Assembly (NCBI GenBank): GCA_028281825.1
Contig: JANQJC010000002.1
Coordinates: 1-33,030, forward strand
Length of the DNA: 33,030 bases
Reading direction: 5' to 3'
From: Flavobacteriales bacterium
GTDB lineage: Bacteria > Bacteroidota > Bacteroidia > JANQJC01
The notes under the pieces are model-generated. The model worked only from the letters and a program-made list of their open reading frames with translations. It did no database searches and was not told the DNA's origin. Positions 1-8,592 of this stretch are shown here, piece after piece. Position numbers and translations under genes: made by a program. How positions within the stretch are numbered: position 1 is the first letter of the stretch; each line of letters opens with the position of its first letter.

Positions 1-438
1 CAAAGAGTTTCTAAAGCATCCGTTACCATTGAAGGAATAGTGAAAAGCAGCATTGACGATGGACTGCTGATACTGCTTGGTATTGAAGAAGCGGACACAC
101 AGGATGATATTGAATGGTTGGCAGGGAAAATAGGTCGCTTGCGTGTTTTTGGTGATAAGAATGGGGTAATGAACCTATCCCTTCAAGAAACTAAAGGTGA
201 TGCTATTGTTGTAAGCCAATTCACACTACATGCAAGTACCAAAAAAGGTAATCGCCCATCATACCTTAAAGCCGCCAGACCAGAAAAGGCTATCCCTTTG
301 TATGAGAAGTTTGTAAAGCAACTAGAAAGCGAATTGGGCAAATCTGTGTTAACTGGCGAGTTTGGTGCTGATATGAAGGTGGCACTCATCAACGATGGTC
401 CGGTCACCATACTAATTGATACAAAAAACAAGGAATAA
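1..438 (+). CDS. dtd: D-aminoacyl-tRNA deacylase, 5' end outside window
   Basis: The reading frame is open from base 1 and already reads QRVSKASVTIEG, which matches the family's N-terminal QRVxxASVTVxG, so only the first few codons are missing. A GTG at 40 is internal and not the real start. The enzyme hydrolyses D-aminoacyl-tRNA in the cytoplasm and keeps D-amino acids out of translation. Both active-site signatures are visible: SQFTLHA in the middle and NDGPVTILI near the C-terminus, the latter holding the Gly-Pro cis-dipeptide used to reject L-amino acids. The visible 145 codons fit the usual length of about 150. The TAA stop at 436-438 directly abuts the stop codon of the convergent minus-strand gene, with no base between them. 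Confidence 0.95.
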   Translation, partial: QRVSKASVTIEGIVKSSIDDGLLILLGIEEADTQDDIEWLAGKIGRLRVFGDKNGVMNLSLQETKGDAIVVSQFTLHASTKKGNRPSYLKAARPEKAIPLYEKFVKQLESELGKSVLTGEFGADMKVALINDGPVTILIDTKNKE

Positions 439-3400
439 TTAATCAGGCCTGATGCCTCTAAGCAAATGTACTGTACCTCTTAACTTGAGAGGTTTTCTGC
501 GTTTCTCTACTAAAACATAGGCGTACACGTAATAAGAATAGACTCCATTTGGAGCTATTTTGCCACGAAAAGTACCATCCCATCCGTCATGTACGCTATT
601 CATGGTATGTACCTTCTCGCCCCACCTATTGTAAATGTCCATCCTGAATTCTACGATACCAACACTTACGGGTACAAATATGTCATTAAGATTGTCCCCA
701 TTGGGTGTGAAGGTGTTTGGGATATGCAACTTATAATTAACAGTCACGCATAGGGCTTTTGTGGTCGTATCTACACAGCCTCCCTCATTTTCTACTATTA
801 ATTGCACATTAAACACACCAGTATCCGCGTATATATGCTCAGGATACACCTGAGGTTCATAACTTGCTGTGCCGCCATCACCGAAATCCCAATACCCCGA
901 AACACCCCCCGTGCTTAAATCTGTAAACTGAACATTGGGTTTATCTAGTTCCACCTCACACTCTCCATCAGGAATAGGTGAAAAATTAGCCATTACAAAT
1001 GGGTAAGAAGGTATTCGCACTGAGCTGTCTTGCACACAACCGCTGGCATTGTCTCTTACAGTCAATTCATAATCATGCCCCGCGGGAGCACTGATACTTG
1101 TAGCGTGACTAATCGGTATTGTATGCCAGGTGTGCATGTAATTTCCCGGCTCTGTAATAGATGCTTCGGCTGAATTAGGCTCATCATAACATACGGAATC
1201 GCCTACGCTGAAATTAATGGTAAATTTTGGAAATACGTGTATATCAATTGTATCTATCTTATCTTCTGAACAGCCATCACTTACCGTTACTATGTATTGG
1301 GTTGGGCTATCTGGTTGTACCACCTTATCACTGCCATAGCCTAAACCATTGTTCCAGTCATAATTAAATATCCCTCCATCGCCACCAGAGGCCTTAACGC
1401 TGATATTAGCCACCTCATAAAAGCAAATACTATCATCATCACTCACTTCAATAGTAGTTGAAATAGGTGGAAGAATTGTAAGATTGATATCATCCGATAC
1501 AGCACAATTACCAAAACCATAGGTATAAGTGACAACGTGCTGTCCCTCACCCGCTAGTGTTGGATTAAAAGTAGTATCTATAACCCCATTACCAGAAAAT
1601 ATACCCCCAACCGGAGCCCCAGTCATGGGTATCATGGTATCATAATAACAATATTCAGGATTTAAGCCATTGAGATATGCAGGGGTGAGTTGATACACTT
1701 CCACTTCCATCGAATCTATGCACCCTGCTGGAGATTCATACCTAATTGTATGAAAACCCAAACCAGAATCCTGCGGATCAAAAGTGCCAGCATTAGCATC
1801 TATAATCCCATCCCCATCCCAAATACCTCCTGGTGGGTTTGCAACCAAATTTATGGGATTTCCGATACCACAAGTTGATGTATCTAATAATGTTGGCAAG
1901 GGATGTACTACCATTACCAATTCATCACTACAATTGTTGTTTGTAAAGGTGAGCACATGCGTTCCAGGCCCCGCTACAGCTGGGTCAAACTTTCCAGTTC
2001 CGTTATTGTTTGATTCAGTTATTCCATTGCCAGTCCATACCCCACCCCAACCAGGACTAATTCCAACTGTGTTGTTCCTAAGGTTTACTTCATCATCTCC
2101 TTCACAAAACTCAATAGTATCAACACCGATTACTGTGTAGCGTACATACACTATTTTCCTAGCTGAACATCCATCCACAGTGTAATAGAGGGTATCATTG
2201 AATTGCCCCCCCATTACTCCGGGATTATACATGCCACTGACTGGATCCATAATACCTATGCCCGTCCATGTTCCTCCAGCTGGACTGGCATTTGCTACTA
2301 TGAACGGTGTTTCATCAGGGCAAGCCGTAATGTTGCCTCCTACATTAATATTTTTCACAAATATCTCAACCTGCTGACTACAACCATTCATGGTATATGT
2401 AAGGTTATGAGAACCAGGGCCAGCATCATAACTATTAAAAATACCCGCAAGAGGGTCTGTAATTCCAGAACTACCTGACCACACTCCACCAAAAGGGGAA
2501 AAAGTCAATTGGTAATTACCATGCGAACGGCAAATGGTGTCAGTCCCCTGAATTGACATATTGTCCACATATATAGTCTTAGTGTCATCGCATCCATTGG
2601 GGTGAGTATAGGTTACATCATAAGCCCCTTGGGCAATCGGGTCAAACACACCATTACTTGTTATATTAGGGCCACTCCATACGCCACCAATTGGGTTAAA
2701 TCCCGTTACGTTAAATGGGGCGGCTCCAGGGCATGAAGCCTCAGGTGGACCAGCATCAATAGGTGTTACAGAAACAGTAACAGAATCAAAACACTCATTG
2801 GGCAAGTAGTAATAAATGACGTGATTTCCACCACCAGAGTCCGGATGAAACAATCCAGTACTCTCATCAGACACACCAGGGCCATACCATTCACCACCAC
2901 CTGGGCTCGCACTTAAATTAAATGGGTTTTCACTCTGGCATAACGTTGTATCATTTTGTGCCGTCGGTGATGGTTTCATATCAATAGTAGCACTAGCTGA
3001 AGAAGATGCAGAAGGGCCTGCATCACTCACTGTTACTGTTATTGTTGTTGCTACTGCTAAACAGACCGTATGAGGACCGGGAGAATTGGGCAAACCGTTG
3101 CTCCACACATAGGAGTATGTATTTGGGTCGCCGCCAGTAACTATGGCTTCTATCTCAGTACAAGTGCTGGGACATATTGGATTGTCCTCTACCTCCAATT
3201 CCACTTGAAGTGGACAATCGTTTACAGATGCTATTGCAGATGAGTTTAGCACATAGAAATTATCGCAAGGGTCTACATAGAAATAAGTAAAATCAAAATC
3301 ATAAGAGCCGCTTTCATCCATTCCTGGGCTTATGTCTACCTGAAATTGGGTTTCCTCCCCACCATTACAATTAAGTGGAGTAATACCGGTTATGGATTGA

Positions 3401-3966
3401 TTAACAGGGCCATCCACATCAAAAGCGGAAGGATAAACAGAGTCACATGGTATGGGATTATCAAACACCAGTACAACAGAAGAAGTGCTGCAAGTTGGAG
3501 CTGAAGGAGAAATGTTAAACTCAGGAGGCTCAGGTGGTTCTATAATCGTGTACCATTGAGCCACCCAACCAGTGCAAGCTACGTTTGCATCTGTTACGAA
3601 ATGGACCGTTAAACAACCACTGGTTGCAATTATTGTGGGAATAGAAATTGTGCCAGAAAGGGGGCCTTCAATTACTGGAGAACTGGTGTTTGGCCCATCA
3701 TGAAAAGTAATGAAATCATACCCAGCCTCAGAACAGAAATCTGAGAAAGTCATAATCACTGAATCAGAAGTGGGGACACAAATTGTAAAAGTGTAATCCT
3801 CATTATGATCATAATTACCTGTTGGTTGTCCGCCGTCGCTGTCGAAGAAAATCCCCTCACACTCATTCACTGTTTGGTCGCTCATATAATAGGTGCCTTG
3901 GGAAAAAGCAACCACTCCCCACAAGAGCATTGAGCACAGGAATAAATATTTATATAATGAGTTCAT
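439..3966 (-). CDS. Large T9SS type B secreted protein with CUB domain, seven repeats and PKD domain
   Basis: The start is set at the second Met (3966), because MNSLYKYLFLCSMLLWGVVA followed by FSQ is a clean Sec signal peptide and it begins 1 nt after the upstream stop; an ATG at 3981 would overlap that gene. Order of parts: signal peptide; a CUB-like domain (about residues 25-140); an Ig-like segment; seven tandem repeats of 65-75 residues (about 355-832), each with GGxWSGxGI, then G-F-x-P, a YT strand and a conserved Cys; a PKD-like domain (WDFGDGG) near residue 1030; and a C-terminal gliding-motility/T9SS type B sorting domain of about 100 residues (IPNTFTPNGDNLNDIF, YNRWGEKV, DGWDGT, PNGVYSYYV). 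By family knowledge it crosses the outer membrane through the type IX system and stays at the cell surface. It is the last gene of the operon and probably an adhesin-like or scaffold protein (inference). Confidence 0.9.
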   Translation of the reverse strand: MNSLYKYLFLCSMLLWGVVAFSQGTYYMSDQTVNECEGIFFDSDGGQPTGNYDHNEDYTFTICVPTSDSVIMTFSDFCSEAGYDFITFHDGPNTSSPVIEGPLSGTISIPTIIATSGCLTVHFVTDANVACTGWVAQWYTIIEPPEPPEFNISPSAPTCSTSSVVLVFDNPIPCDSVYPSAFDVDGPVNQSITGITPLNCNGGEETQFQVDISPGMDESGSYDFDFTYFYVDPCDNFYVLNSSAIASVNDCPLQVELEVEDNPICPSTCTEIEAIVTGGDPNTYSYVWSNGLPNSPGPHTVCLAVATTITVTVSDAGPSASSSASATIDMKPSPTAQNDTTLCQSENPFNLSASPGGGEWYGPGVSDESTGLFHPDSGGGNHVIYYYLPNECFDSVTVSVTPIDAGPPEASCPGAAPFNVTGFNPIGGVWSGPNITSNGVFDPIAQGAYDVTYTHPNGCDDTKTIYVDNMSIQGTDTICRSHGNYQLTFSPFGGVWSGSSGITDPLAGIFNSYDAGPGSHNLTYTMNGCSQQVEIFVKNINVGGNITACPDETPFIVANASPAGGTWTGIGIMDPVSGMYNPGVMGGQFNDTLYYTVDGCSARKIVYVRYTVIGVDTIEFCEGDDEVNLRNNTVGISPGWGGVWTGNGITESNNNGTGKFDPAVAGPGTHVLTFTNNNCSDELVMVVHPLPTLLDTSTCGIGNPINLVANPPGGIWDGDGIIDANAGTFDPQDSGLGFHTIRYESPAGCIDSMEVEVYQLTPAYLNGLNPEYCYYDTMIPMTGAPVGGIFSGNGVIDTTFNPTLAGEGQHVVTYTYGFGNCAVSDDINLTILPPISTTIEVSDDDSICFYEVANISVKASGGDGGIFNYDWNNGLGYGSDKVVQPDSPTQYIVTVSDGCSEDKIDTIDIHVFPKFTINFSVGDSVCYDEPNSAEASITEPGNYMHTWHTIPISHATSISAPAGHDYELTVRDNASGCVQDSSVRIPSYPFVMANFSPIPDGECEVELDKPNVQFTDLSTGGVSGYWDFGDGGTASYEPQVYPEHIYADTGVFNVQLIVENEGGCVDTTTKALCVTVNYKLHIPNTFTPNGDNLNDIFVPVSVGIVEFRMDIYNRWGEKVHTMNSVHDGWDGTFRGKIAPNGVYSYYVYAYVLVEKRRKPLKLRGTVHLLRGIRPD

Positions 3967-3967
3967 T

Positions 3968-4417
3968 TTAGCGCACCACAACTACATCATGGCTAAAAAG
4001 CTCGTTGCTGATATTGCCTTCCCTATCGTGTATTTGCACGGTAAAGTTCAACGTCTCCTTATCAGCGTTACCAATGATGAACAGGTTATTTAACTTTATT
4101 TTCAGTGTCCCTTCAATAGGTACACTTGCATCCAGGGGTGCTATTGGAGCCAGATGATACCAATCTGCATTTTGAAGGCGGCTATCTTTTACGCTAACCG
4201 TATTTACGTTTGGGTCAGGTTCTCCCAGGTCGCCGTTACGGTCAACATAACTGAAGCTAATGACAACGGTATCTATGAATTCAACTACAGTATCAGGCTC
4301 AACTTTTAAGTCACTAATAACAGGTGTATTAACATCCTCCTCATCTTTTTTGCATGAAGAGAGCAGAATAGCTCCACTAAAAGCTATCAAAACACCGTAT
4401 GTTAAAAACCTATTCAC
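3968..4417 (-). CDS. Small lipoprotein with an Ig-like domain, unknown function
   Basis: This 149-residue protein begins MNRFLTYGVLIAFSGAILLSSCKKDEE. The lipobox LSSC followed by charged residues points to a lipoprotein, cut and lipidated at Cys22. The rest (DLKVEPDTVVEFIDTVVISFSYVDRNGDLGEPDPN) looks like one beta-sandwich domain of the type common in Bacteroidetes surface lipoproteins; the DRNGDLGEPDPN stretch could bind calcium. I recognise no catalytic motif. Its start overlaps the end of the upstream gene by 8 bp and its stop lies 1 nt before the start of the large T9SS protein, so the three are probably translationally coupled. It may be an accessory subunit of the surface assembly encoded by the operon (inference). 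Confidence 0.85.
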   Translation of the reverse strand: MNRFLTYGVLIAFSGAILLSSCKKDEEDVNTPVISDLKVEPDTVVEFIDTVVISFSYVDRNGDLGEPDPNVNTVSVKDSRLQNADWYHLAPIAPLDASVPIEGTLKIKLNNLFIIGNADKETLNFTVQIHDREGNISNELFSHDVVVVR

Positions 4418-5354
4418 GAATAAAAGAGAAATATGAAATAATGTGAGACAATGAGCCGTCCTGTGGTATTTCAGTCACATCATGCTGTGGGTCTTTCACA
4501 TAAACCCTGAAAAATATCAACTTGTCCGCTGGATAAATAGTTGGGTCAAAAGTTATCTTGTGGGTATACTGTACTGACTGACTGAAATATCCTTCCTCCG
4601 TAATTGGAGACACCACCAGCAAGTCATATTCTGGCACGGTGTCATTATCATAAACTGACTCTGAGAACTTTATTTTATTGTGCGTCAGCGCGCTGGATGA
4701 CGTAGAGTCATCTGTAAAACTAAACCACAAATCAACCGAATTGACACCAACTGGGATACTTATATCATCTGAATTGCGAGGTAAGGGGTTTCCTCCTCCA
4801 TTGGCAAAGGCTACTACTCCAGCAAACTGAGGTATTTTATTACCCGCAGTAGCCAGATTGCCAAACATATCCTTGGCTCCATCTTGTATCCAGGTTCTTA
4901 TATCCTCTATGTACTCATCTTTTTTATCGAGCCAGTCAGATTCCTGGTCAACAGATAGGGGCATTATACCTGAGAGACCATCGATATCTGTTGTAAGCCT
5001 GTTCATGAGAACTGAAAGATTGGGGTTACCTGGTAACACGCGATAAGTGTAAGTACCGTTGGGGTCATTTTTAATGATTGGATGATATACTAATGTATTA
5101 TACGAGCTCTCAATTGTAGTAAAGTTAGGCTCAAAAGTTCCATCATGGCAACCTGAGTTTGCACACGTTGGCTTAAACACTTTGTAGTGTATGTAAGCGA
5201 ACGAACCTTTCTCTAAGTTACCCAGTGAGTCTGTTGTATCTGGTGGTTGCAGACTTGAGTCGTCAAAAGGATTTTCATACTTATCGTCTTTCTTACAAGC
5301 AGAAAGGCCAATACCCAAACAAAAAACACTCAATATTAACCAGCTTAATCTCAT
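4410..5354 (-). CDS. Lipoprotein with PSCyt1-like domain and CX4CH motif
   Basis: Signal peptide and lipobox: MRLSWLILSVFCLGIGLSAC, with Cys20 as the lipid site, followed by KKDD. The middle carries the hallmarks of the planctomycete-type cytochrome C domain (PSCyt1): Cys64-ANSG-Cys69-His70, then VLPGNPNLSVLMNRL, GIMPL, and a closing IEDIRTWIQDGAKD. The heme motif is CX4CH rather than CXXCH; CX4CH is known in tetraheme cytochromes c3, but covalent heme here is not proven. The C-terminal 150 residues form a beta-rich segment (LWFSFTDDSTSSS) resembling that of the next gene. Only 2 nt separate it from the DUF1501-like gene upstream. Electron transfer, or a structural remnant of the domain, are both possible. 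Confidence 0.85.
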   Translation of the reverse strand: MRLSWLILSVFCLGIGLSACKKDDKYENPFDDSSLQPPDTTDSLGNLEKGSFAYIHYKVFKPTCANSGCHDGTFEPNFTTIESSYNTLVYHPIIKNDPNGTYTYRVLPGNPNLSVLMNRLTTDIDGLSGIMPLSVDQESDWLDKKDEYIEDIRTWIQDGAKDMFGNLATAGNKIPQFAGVVAFANGGGNPLPRNSDDISIPVGVNSVDLWFSFTDDSTSSSALTHNKIKFSESVYDNDTVPEYDLLVVSPITEEGYFSQSVQYTHKITFDPTIYPADKLIFFRVYVKDPQHDVTEIPQDGSLSHIISYFSFIRE

Positions 5355-5356
5355 AC

Positions 5357-6694
5357 CTATATCCTGTCAAATAGTGATTGGGCATTACCCGCCAGTAATC
5401 CGCTGCTCATTATTTCTTGTTTAAAGCCTAATATTTCAGCAATCGTTGGAGCACCATCAGCAGAAATACCGACTTGGTTGGTTTCGCTACCTACTCTCAA
5501 CCCAGAAGGAATTGAGGGACCTACCATTTGGGTAAATATTCTCCGTGTGTTAGCATCAGAATGGTCAAATGCCTTCCAATCATTTTGGTCTTCTATTGGG
5601 TTGGGCATTAAATTCCTACCACACTCTGGAGTGATTATCATAGCGGTATTTCCAGCCATTTCAGGCACTTGTGTTTGTATGAAGTTCCATATATGTCCTA
5701 CCGCGTGGTCGGCGCGGTGCAATGCCCCGAGATATCCTGTAAAGTTGCTATGGCATCCATCTACCGCACTCAAGTTGATAACGGTTAGATTGGGTTTAAA
5801 CCACTTCATCACTTCACAGGCATACCCAACAGTTACTAAATCTCCATTATCCGTAACAGGGGGATGAGAAATAGTACCATTTTGGGTTTTGATATACATT
5901 TCCTCCATAAAGGCTTTGATGTCCTGCTTCTCCTCCTCGGTATTATGTATCCCTGGAACTTCACCTCCCACGTTCCTGAAATTATTATCCAGGAAGTATT
6001 TCATCTGATAGATAGGGCTTAGCTCTTCTTCAGGATGATAGATTTTAGCATTGCTCAAATGGTCAATCCCCTGCTGCCCAAAAGTAATTGTCGGCGCAAA
6101 GAAGTTGGCTCCATAATCAGCACCATAGCTTGGATGGTTGCTATAATTAAGCAAGGGAGTTGAATTACCAATGCCATTGCCTACAAACCATACTTTTGAA
6201 GCTGGCAATCCGAGGTGTCTTCGTGCATATTCAAATATGGTTGGGTTTATAGGTTTTTGCTTTAATCCCTGTGTAAACAGGGTATTGCCTTGCAAAAGGG
6301 CATTCAATCCACCGTAGTGGCCTGCGCTGCTGCTTATTACCTCTGGGAACAGGGTACCCTGTTGCTCTAATGTTTGTCCAAGTATTTGCGGAATTGGGGT
6401 ATCACCTTCCAATAGGCCGTCTGTGCCATACACTATCTTTTGTGATGGCGGGGCACCATTCAACATATTGTACATGATATTGCCTGGAATATTCAAACCC
6501 TGGCTTTGGTCAAGGTAACCCTGAAGTATCGACTCCTGTTGCCTTACACCTCCAGCAAATAACACATAGACCACATGCGGGGCCAATTGACTCCCTGAAC
6601 TGGCAAATAGCCTACCAGAAGGTAGTATGTAAGGCACTGCAAACGCACCTGCAGTGACAGCAGCAGCTTTCTTTATAAAGTTTCTTCTCTTCAT
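5357..6694 (-). CDS. Tat-exported DUF1501-like protein (alkaline-phosphatase superfamily fold)
   Basis: The N-terminus MKRRNFIKKAAAVTAGAFAV is a classic twin-arginine signal (RRNFIKK then a hydrophobic stretch), which suggests export of a folded, perhaps metal-bound, protein. The mature part resembles DUF1501 proteins, members of the alkaline-phosphatase/sulfatase superfamily: an early strand with VYVLFAGGVRQQES, a middle segment LTVINLSAVDGCHSNFTGYLGALHRADHAVG, and ITPECGRNLMPNP near the C-terminus, where the family places metal-binding Asp/Glu/His residues. At 445 residues it has a typical length. In Planctomycetes DUF1501 genes sit next to PSCyt1/DUF1549/DUF1553 genes, and here the neighbours carry related domains. 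The substrate is unknown. Confidence 0.85.
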   Translation of the reverse strand: MKRRNFIKKAAAVTAGAFAVPYILPSGRLFASSGSQLAPHVVYVLFAGGVRQQESILQGYLDQSQGLNIPGNIMYNMLNGAPPSQKIVYGTDGLLEGDTPIPQILGQTLEQQGTLFPEVISSSAGHYGGLNALLQGNTLFTQGLKQKPINPTIFEYARRHLGLPASKVWFVGNGIGNSTPLLNYSNHPSYGADYGANFFAPTITFGQQGIDHLSNAKIYHPEEELSPIYQMKYFLDNNFRNVGGEVPGIHNTEEEKQDIKAFMEEMYIKTQNGTISHPPVTDNGDLVTVGYACEVMKWFKPNLTVINLSAVDGCHSNFTGYLGALHRADHAVGHIWNFIQTQVPEMAGNTAMIITPECGRNLMPNPIEDQNDWKAFDHSDANTRRIFTQMVGPSIPSGLRVGSETNQVGISADGAPTIAEILGFKQEIMSSGLLAGNAQSLFDRI

Positions 6695-6706
6695 TCCTTA
6701 CCTCCT

Positions 6707-7189
6707 TTAGTAGAACAAGTATTCGTTAGACAACGCGAACGAGAAATACACCAACTCCGGTGTTACATTTGGATTGGACTCAATATAATTCCTAAACCAA
6801 GTGCGTTCAGCCTCTGTCATTTTCCTCACATAAAAGCGCTCGTAAGTAGCTTCTAAGAATGCATCTATATCTGCCCTCATTTCTTCATTGGTAGGAAGTA
6901 TTACATCAGACTTGTTCATAAAATTGCTGATAATCACTTCTCTCACCAGGTCTTTATCTCCTACTGATTCGATGCATTGGGTAATTCTGAATAGCTCATT
7001 GGATGAAAGGGCCGTTTGAAACAAATTGGCATAAAGGATAGATACATATTGCCCATCTGTTTTCAATTTCACCTTACCTGCATTAGTAGGATAAAGGTTC
7101 TGTGGAGTAATTTGATATTCATAGGTTTCCTTCTTCTTACAGGAAGCTATAAAAATCAATACACCCAGAAATAGTAAAAAGCGTCTCAT
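6707..7189 (-). CDS. Small helical lipoprotein, related to the upstream gene
   Basis: The start is set at ATG 7189, because AAGGAGT sits 7-8 nt upstream and the protein then begins with a short lipoprotein signal, MRRFLLFLGVLIFIASCKKKE (lipobox IASC); the longer frame from 7216 lacks this logic. The mature part is mostly helical (YVSILYANLFQTALSSNELFRI, MTEAERTWFRNYIESNP) and ends in LSNEYLFY. This end resembles the TDEYAHFD end of the next gene upstream, and both share a Tyr-rich N-terminal helix, so the two may be distant paralogues. The Shine-Dalgarno site overlaps the upstream stop codon region, which suggests coupling. No catalytic residues recognised; an operon partner of the DUF1501-like protein. 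Confidence 0.85.
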   Translation of the reverse strand: MRRFLLFLGVLIFIASCKKKETYEYQITPQNLYPTNAGKVKLKTDGQYVSILYANLFQTALSSNELFRITQCIESVGDKDLVREVIISNFMNKSDVILPTNEEMRADIDAFLEATYERFYVRKMTEAERTWFRNYIESNPNVTPELVYFSFALSNEYLFY

Positions 7190-7199
7190 ATCAACTCCT

Positions 7200-8126
7200 T
7201 TAATCAAAGTGTGCATATTCGTCTGTTACAATTATCGCCTTCAACACTTCATGGAAATTCCCAGTGTTGTAAAAAACCATCATCAACTTATCCTTCTCTA
7301 TAGTAGACGGCTCACGAGCCAGTAAGGTTGAGTAAGCCCAAATTATCATCCCCTCGTGAAACTCACGTGACTCTGTCATTATCCTTACATAATCTTCTTT
7401 ATTCTGCCCGGCCTGGCCAAACAACAAACCTGAAACGTTATCCTCAATCATGTCATAACCCACAGTAAACTCAGCCTGTGTTGGGTATCTCCATAACAGG
7501 TTATCAAAACTGGCATTCACAAAATTGAATGTATTCATATTGATTTCGTCGTATACAGCGTTGTCAAGCATCCTGGCATTGAATTGCCTCACATCTATCA
7601 CCCCATTCATATAGTCCTTTTCAGCCCTTAGCAGGTCTTTTAGCTTGTCTACTATTTGCTGTTTCACTTCCATTCCAAACACATTACCATTTATGGAATC
7701 TAGTGTAATGGCAAACTGTAATGGCCCCATTATCTGCTGTACCTCAGATTTTGAAGCCCCTTCTAGTAGTCTCACCTTAGTAATTTCATAGAAACGATGG
7801 TAGTAAGCATTCATGTATGAAGTGTCTCCTGCAATCCATGTTGTATCAGTCATCAGCTTTTCAACTAAAGCTGCCCTTGAATCTAATGACAGGTCTGCTG
7901 CTTTCAGTGTATTTCTTTCAGAAAGCATTTCAACATCCAAAGGTTCACGACCAATCAGGTCAATGAAAGTTCGATTGATATAGTTGTCAATCAATACGTC
8001 ATTCACTTCATCATAATAAGGAGGTTCATTGTCAGGCACTACAATCGTCTCTTTTTTACAGGCCCCAAAAAAGACAATACCAACTATACATAGTAATGGG
8101 AGAAATTTACCTTTGGAAAGTAACAT
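7200..8126 (-). CDS. Lipoprotein with DUF1549/PSD1-like helical region
   Basis: First gene of the six-gene operon. The signal peptide MLLSKGKFLPLLCIVGIVFF ends in the lipobox FGAC followed by KKE, so the 308-residue protein is a lipoprotein. The segment YINRTFIDLIGREPLDVEML resembles the DUF1549 (PSD1) signature FVRRVYLDLTGRxPT, and LLAREPSTIEKDKLMM with the end IIVTDEYAHFD resembles the helical ends of DUF1553- or DUF4214-like proteins. It is shorter than planctomycete PSD proteins and has no attached cytochrome domain; that domain is carried separately by the gene at 4410-5354. It is divergent from the mazG-like gene, with a 94-bp gap that must hold the operon promoter, where I see only a weak match (TACCTTTC) on the minus strand. 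Confidence 0.82.
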   Translation of the reverse strand: MLLSKGKFLPLLCIVGIVFFGACKKETIVVPDNEPPYYDEVNDVLIDNYINRTFIDLIGREPLDVEMLSERNTLKAADLSLDSRAALVEKLMTDTTWIAGDTSYMNAYYHRFYEITKVRLLEGASKSEVQQIMGPLQFAITLDSINGNVFGMEVKQQIVDKLKDLLRAEKDYMNGVIDVRQFNARMLDNAVYDEINMNTFNFVNASFDNLLWRYPTQAEFTVGYDMIEDNVSGLLFGQAGQNKEDYVRIMTESREFHEGMIIWAYSTLLAREPSTIEKDKLMMVFYNTGNFHEVLKAIIVTDEYAHFD

Positions 8127-8220
8127 GAGTAAATTTAACTAAATTTTTCAGGTATTAGTAGACTTGAAAGGTAACTAATCATTATGTTAAAATCACGTTT
8201 TTTAGCTTAAACAAACTGCA

Positions 8221-8592
8221 ATGACGATAAAGGAAGCACAACAAACCATTGATGAATGGATAAACTCAACCGGAGTAAGGTATTTTAATGAACTCACCAA
8301 TATGGCTATGCTCACTGAGGAAGTGGGTGAAGTTGCCCGCATTATCAGCAGGAAATACGGTGAACAATCATTTAAAGAAAGTGATAAGAAAGTTGACCTT
8401 GCAGATGAAATGGCTGATGTTCTATTCGTACTGATGTGCCTGGCTAATCAGACTGGTGTTGATCTTACAGAAGCCTTGAAAAAGAACCTGGATAAAAAGA
8501 CTAAGCGGGATAGCCAAAGACACAAAGGGAATGAGAAGCTGGTTGAAAGAAGCCCGGAGCCAGAAGTCAGAAATCAGAAGAAAAAGTCATAA
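8221..8592 (+). CDS. MazG-like nucleotide pyrophosphohydrolase with an altered C-terminal tail
   Basis: A 123-residue all-alpha NTP pyrophosphatase of the MazG/dUTPase-like class. The metal-binding residues are visible in EEVGEVAR (Glu33, Glu34, Glu37) and DEMADVLF (Glu63, Asp66), with the conserved YFNELTNMAMLTEE before them. Members hydrolyse (d)NTPs to monophosphates and pyrophosphate, and may act as house-cleaning enzymes. From memory, Bacteroidetes homologues end at about RHKxNEKLK; here, after Leu107, the frame continues into a low-complexity tail of 16 residues (VERSPEPEVRNQKKKS). This tail begins within 4 nt of the left inverted repeat of the cassette described next, so it is probably acquired sequence. 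Confidence 0.9.
   Translation: MTIKEAQQTIDEWINSTGVRYFNELTNMAMLTEEVGEVARIISRKYGEQSFKESDKKVDLADEMADVLFVLMCLANQTGVDLTEALKKNLDKKTKRDSQRHKGNEKLVERSPEPEVRNQKKKS

Noticed and set aside
1690-2478. Several plus-strand frames of 62-118 codons inside the T9SS protein gene
   Set aside because: They mirror the repeated minus-strand coding sequence, have no protein-like features or start signals, and the minus-strand frame is clearly the real gene.
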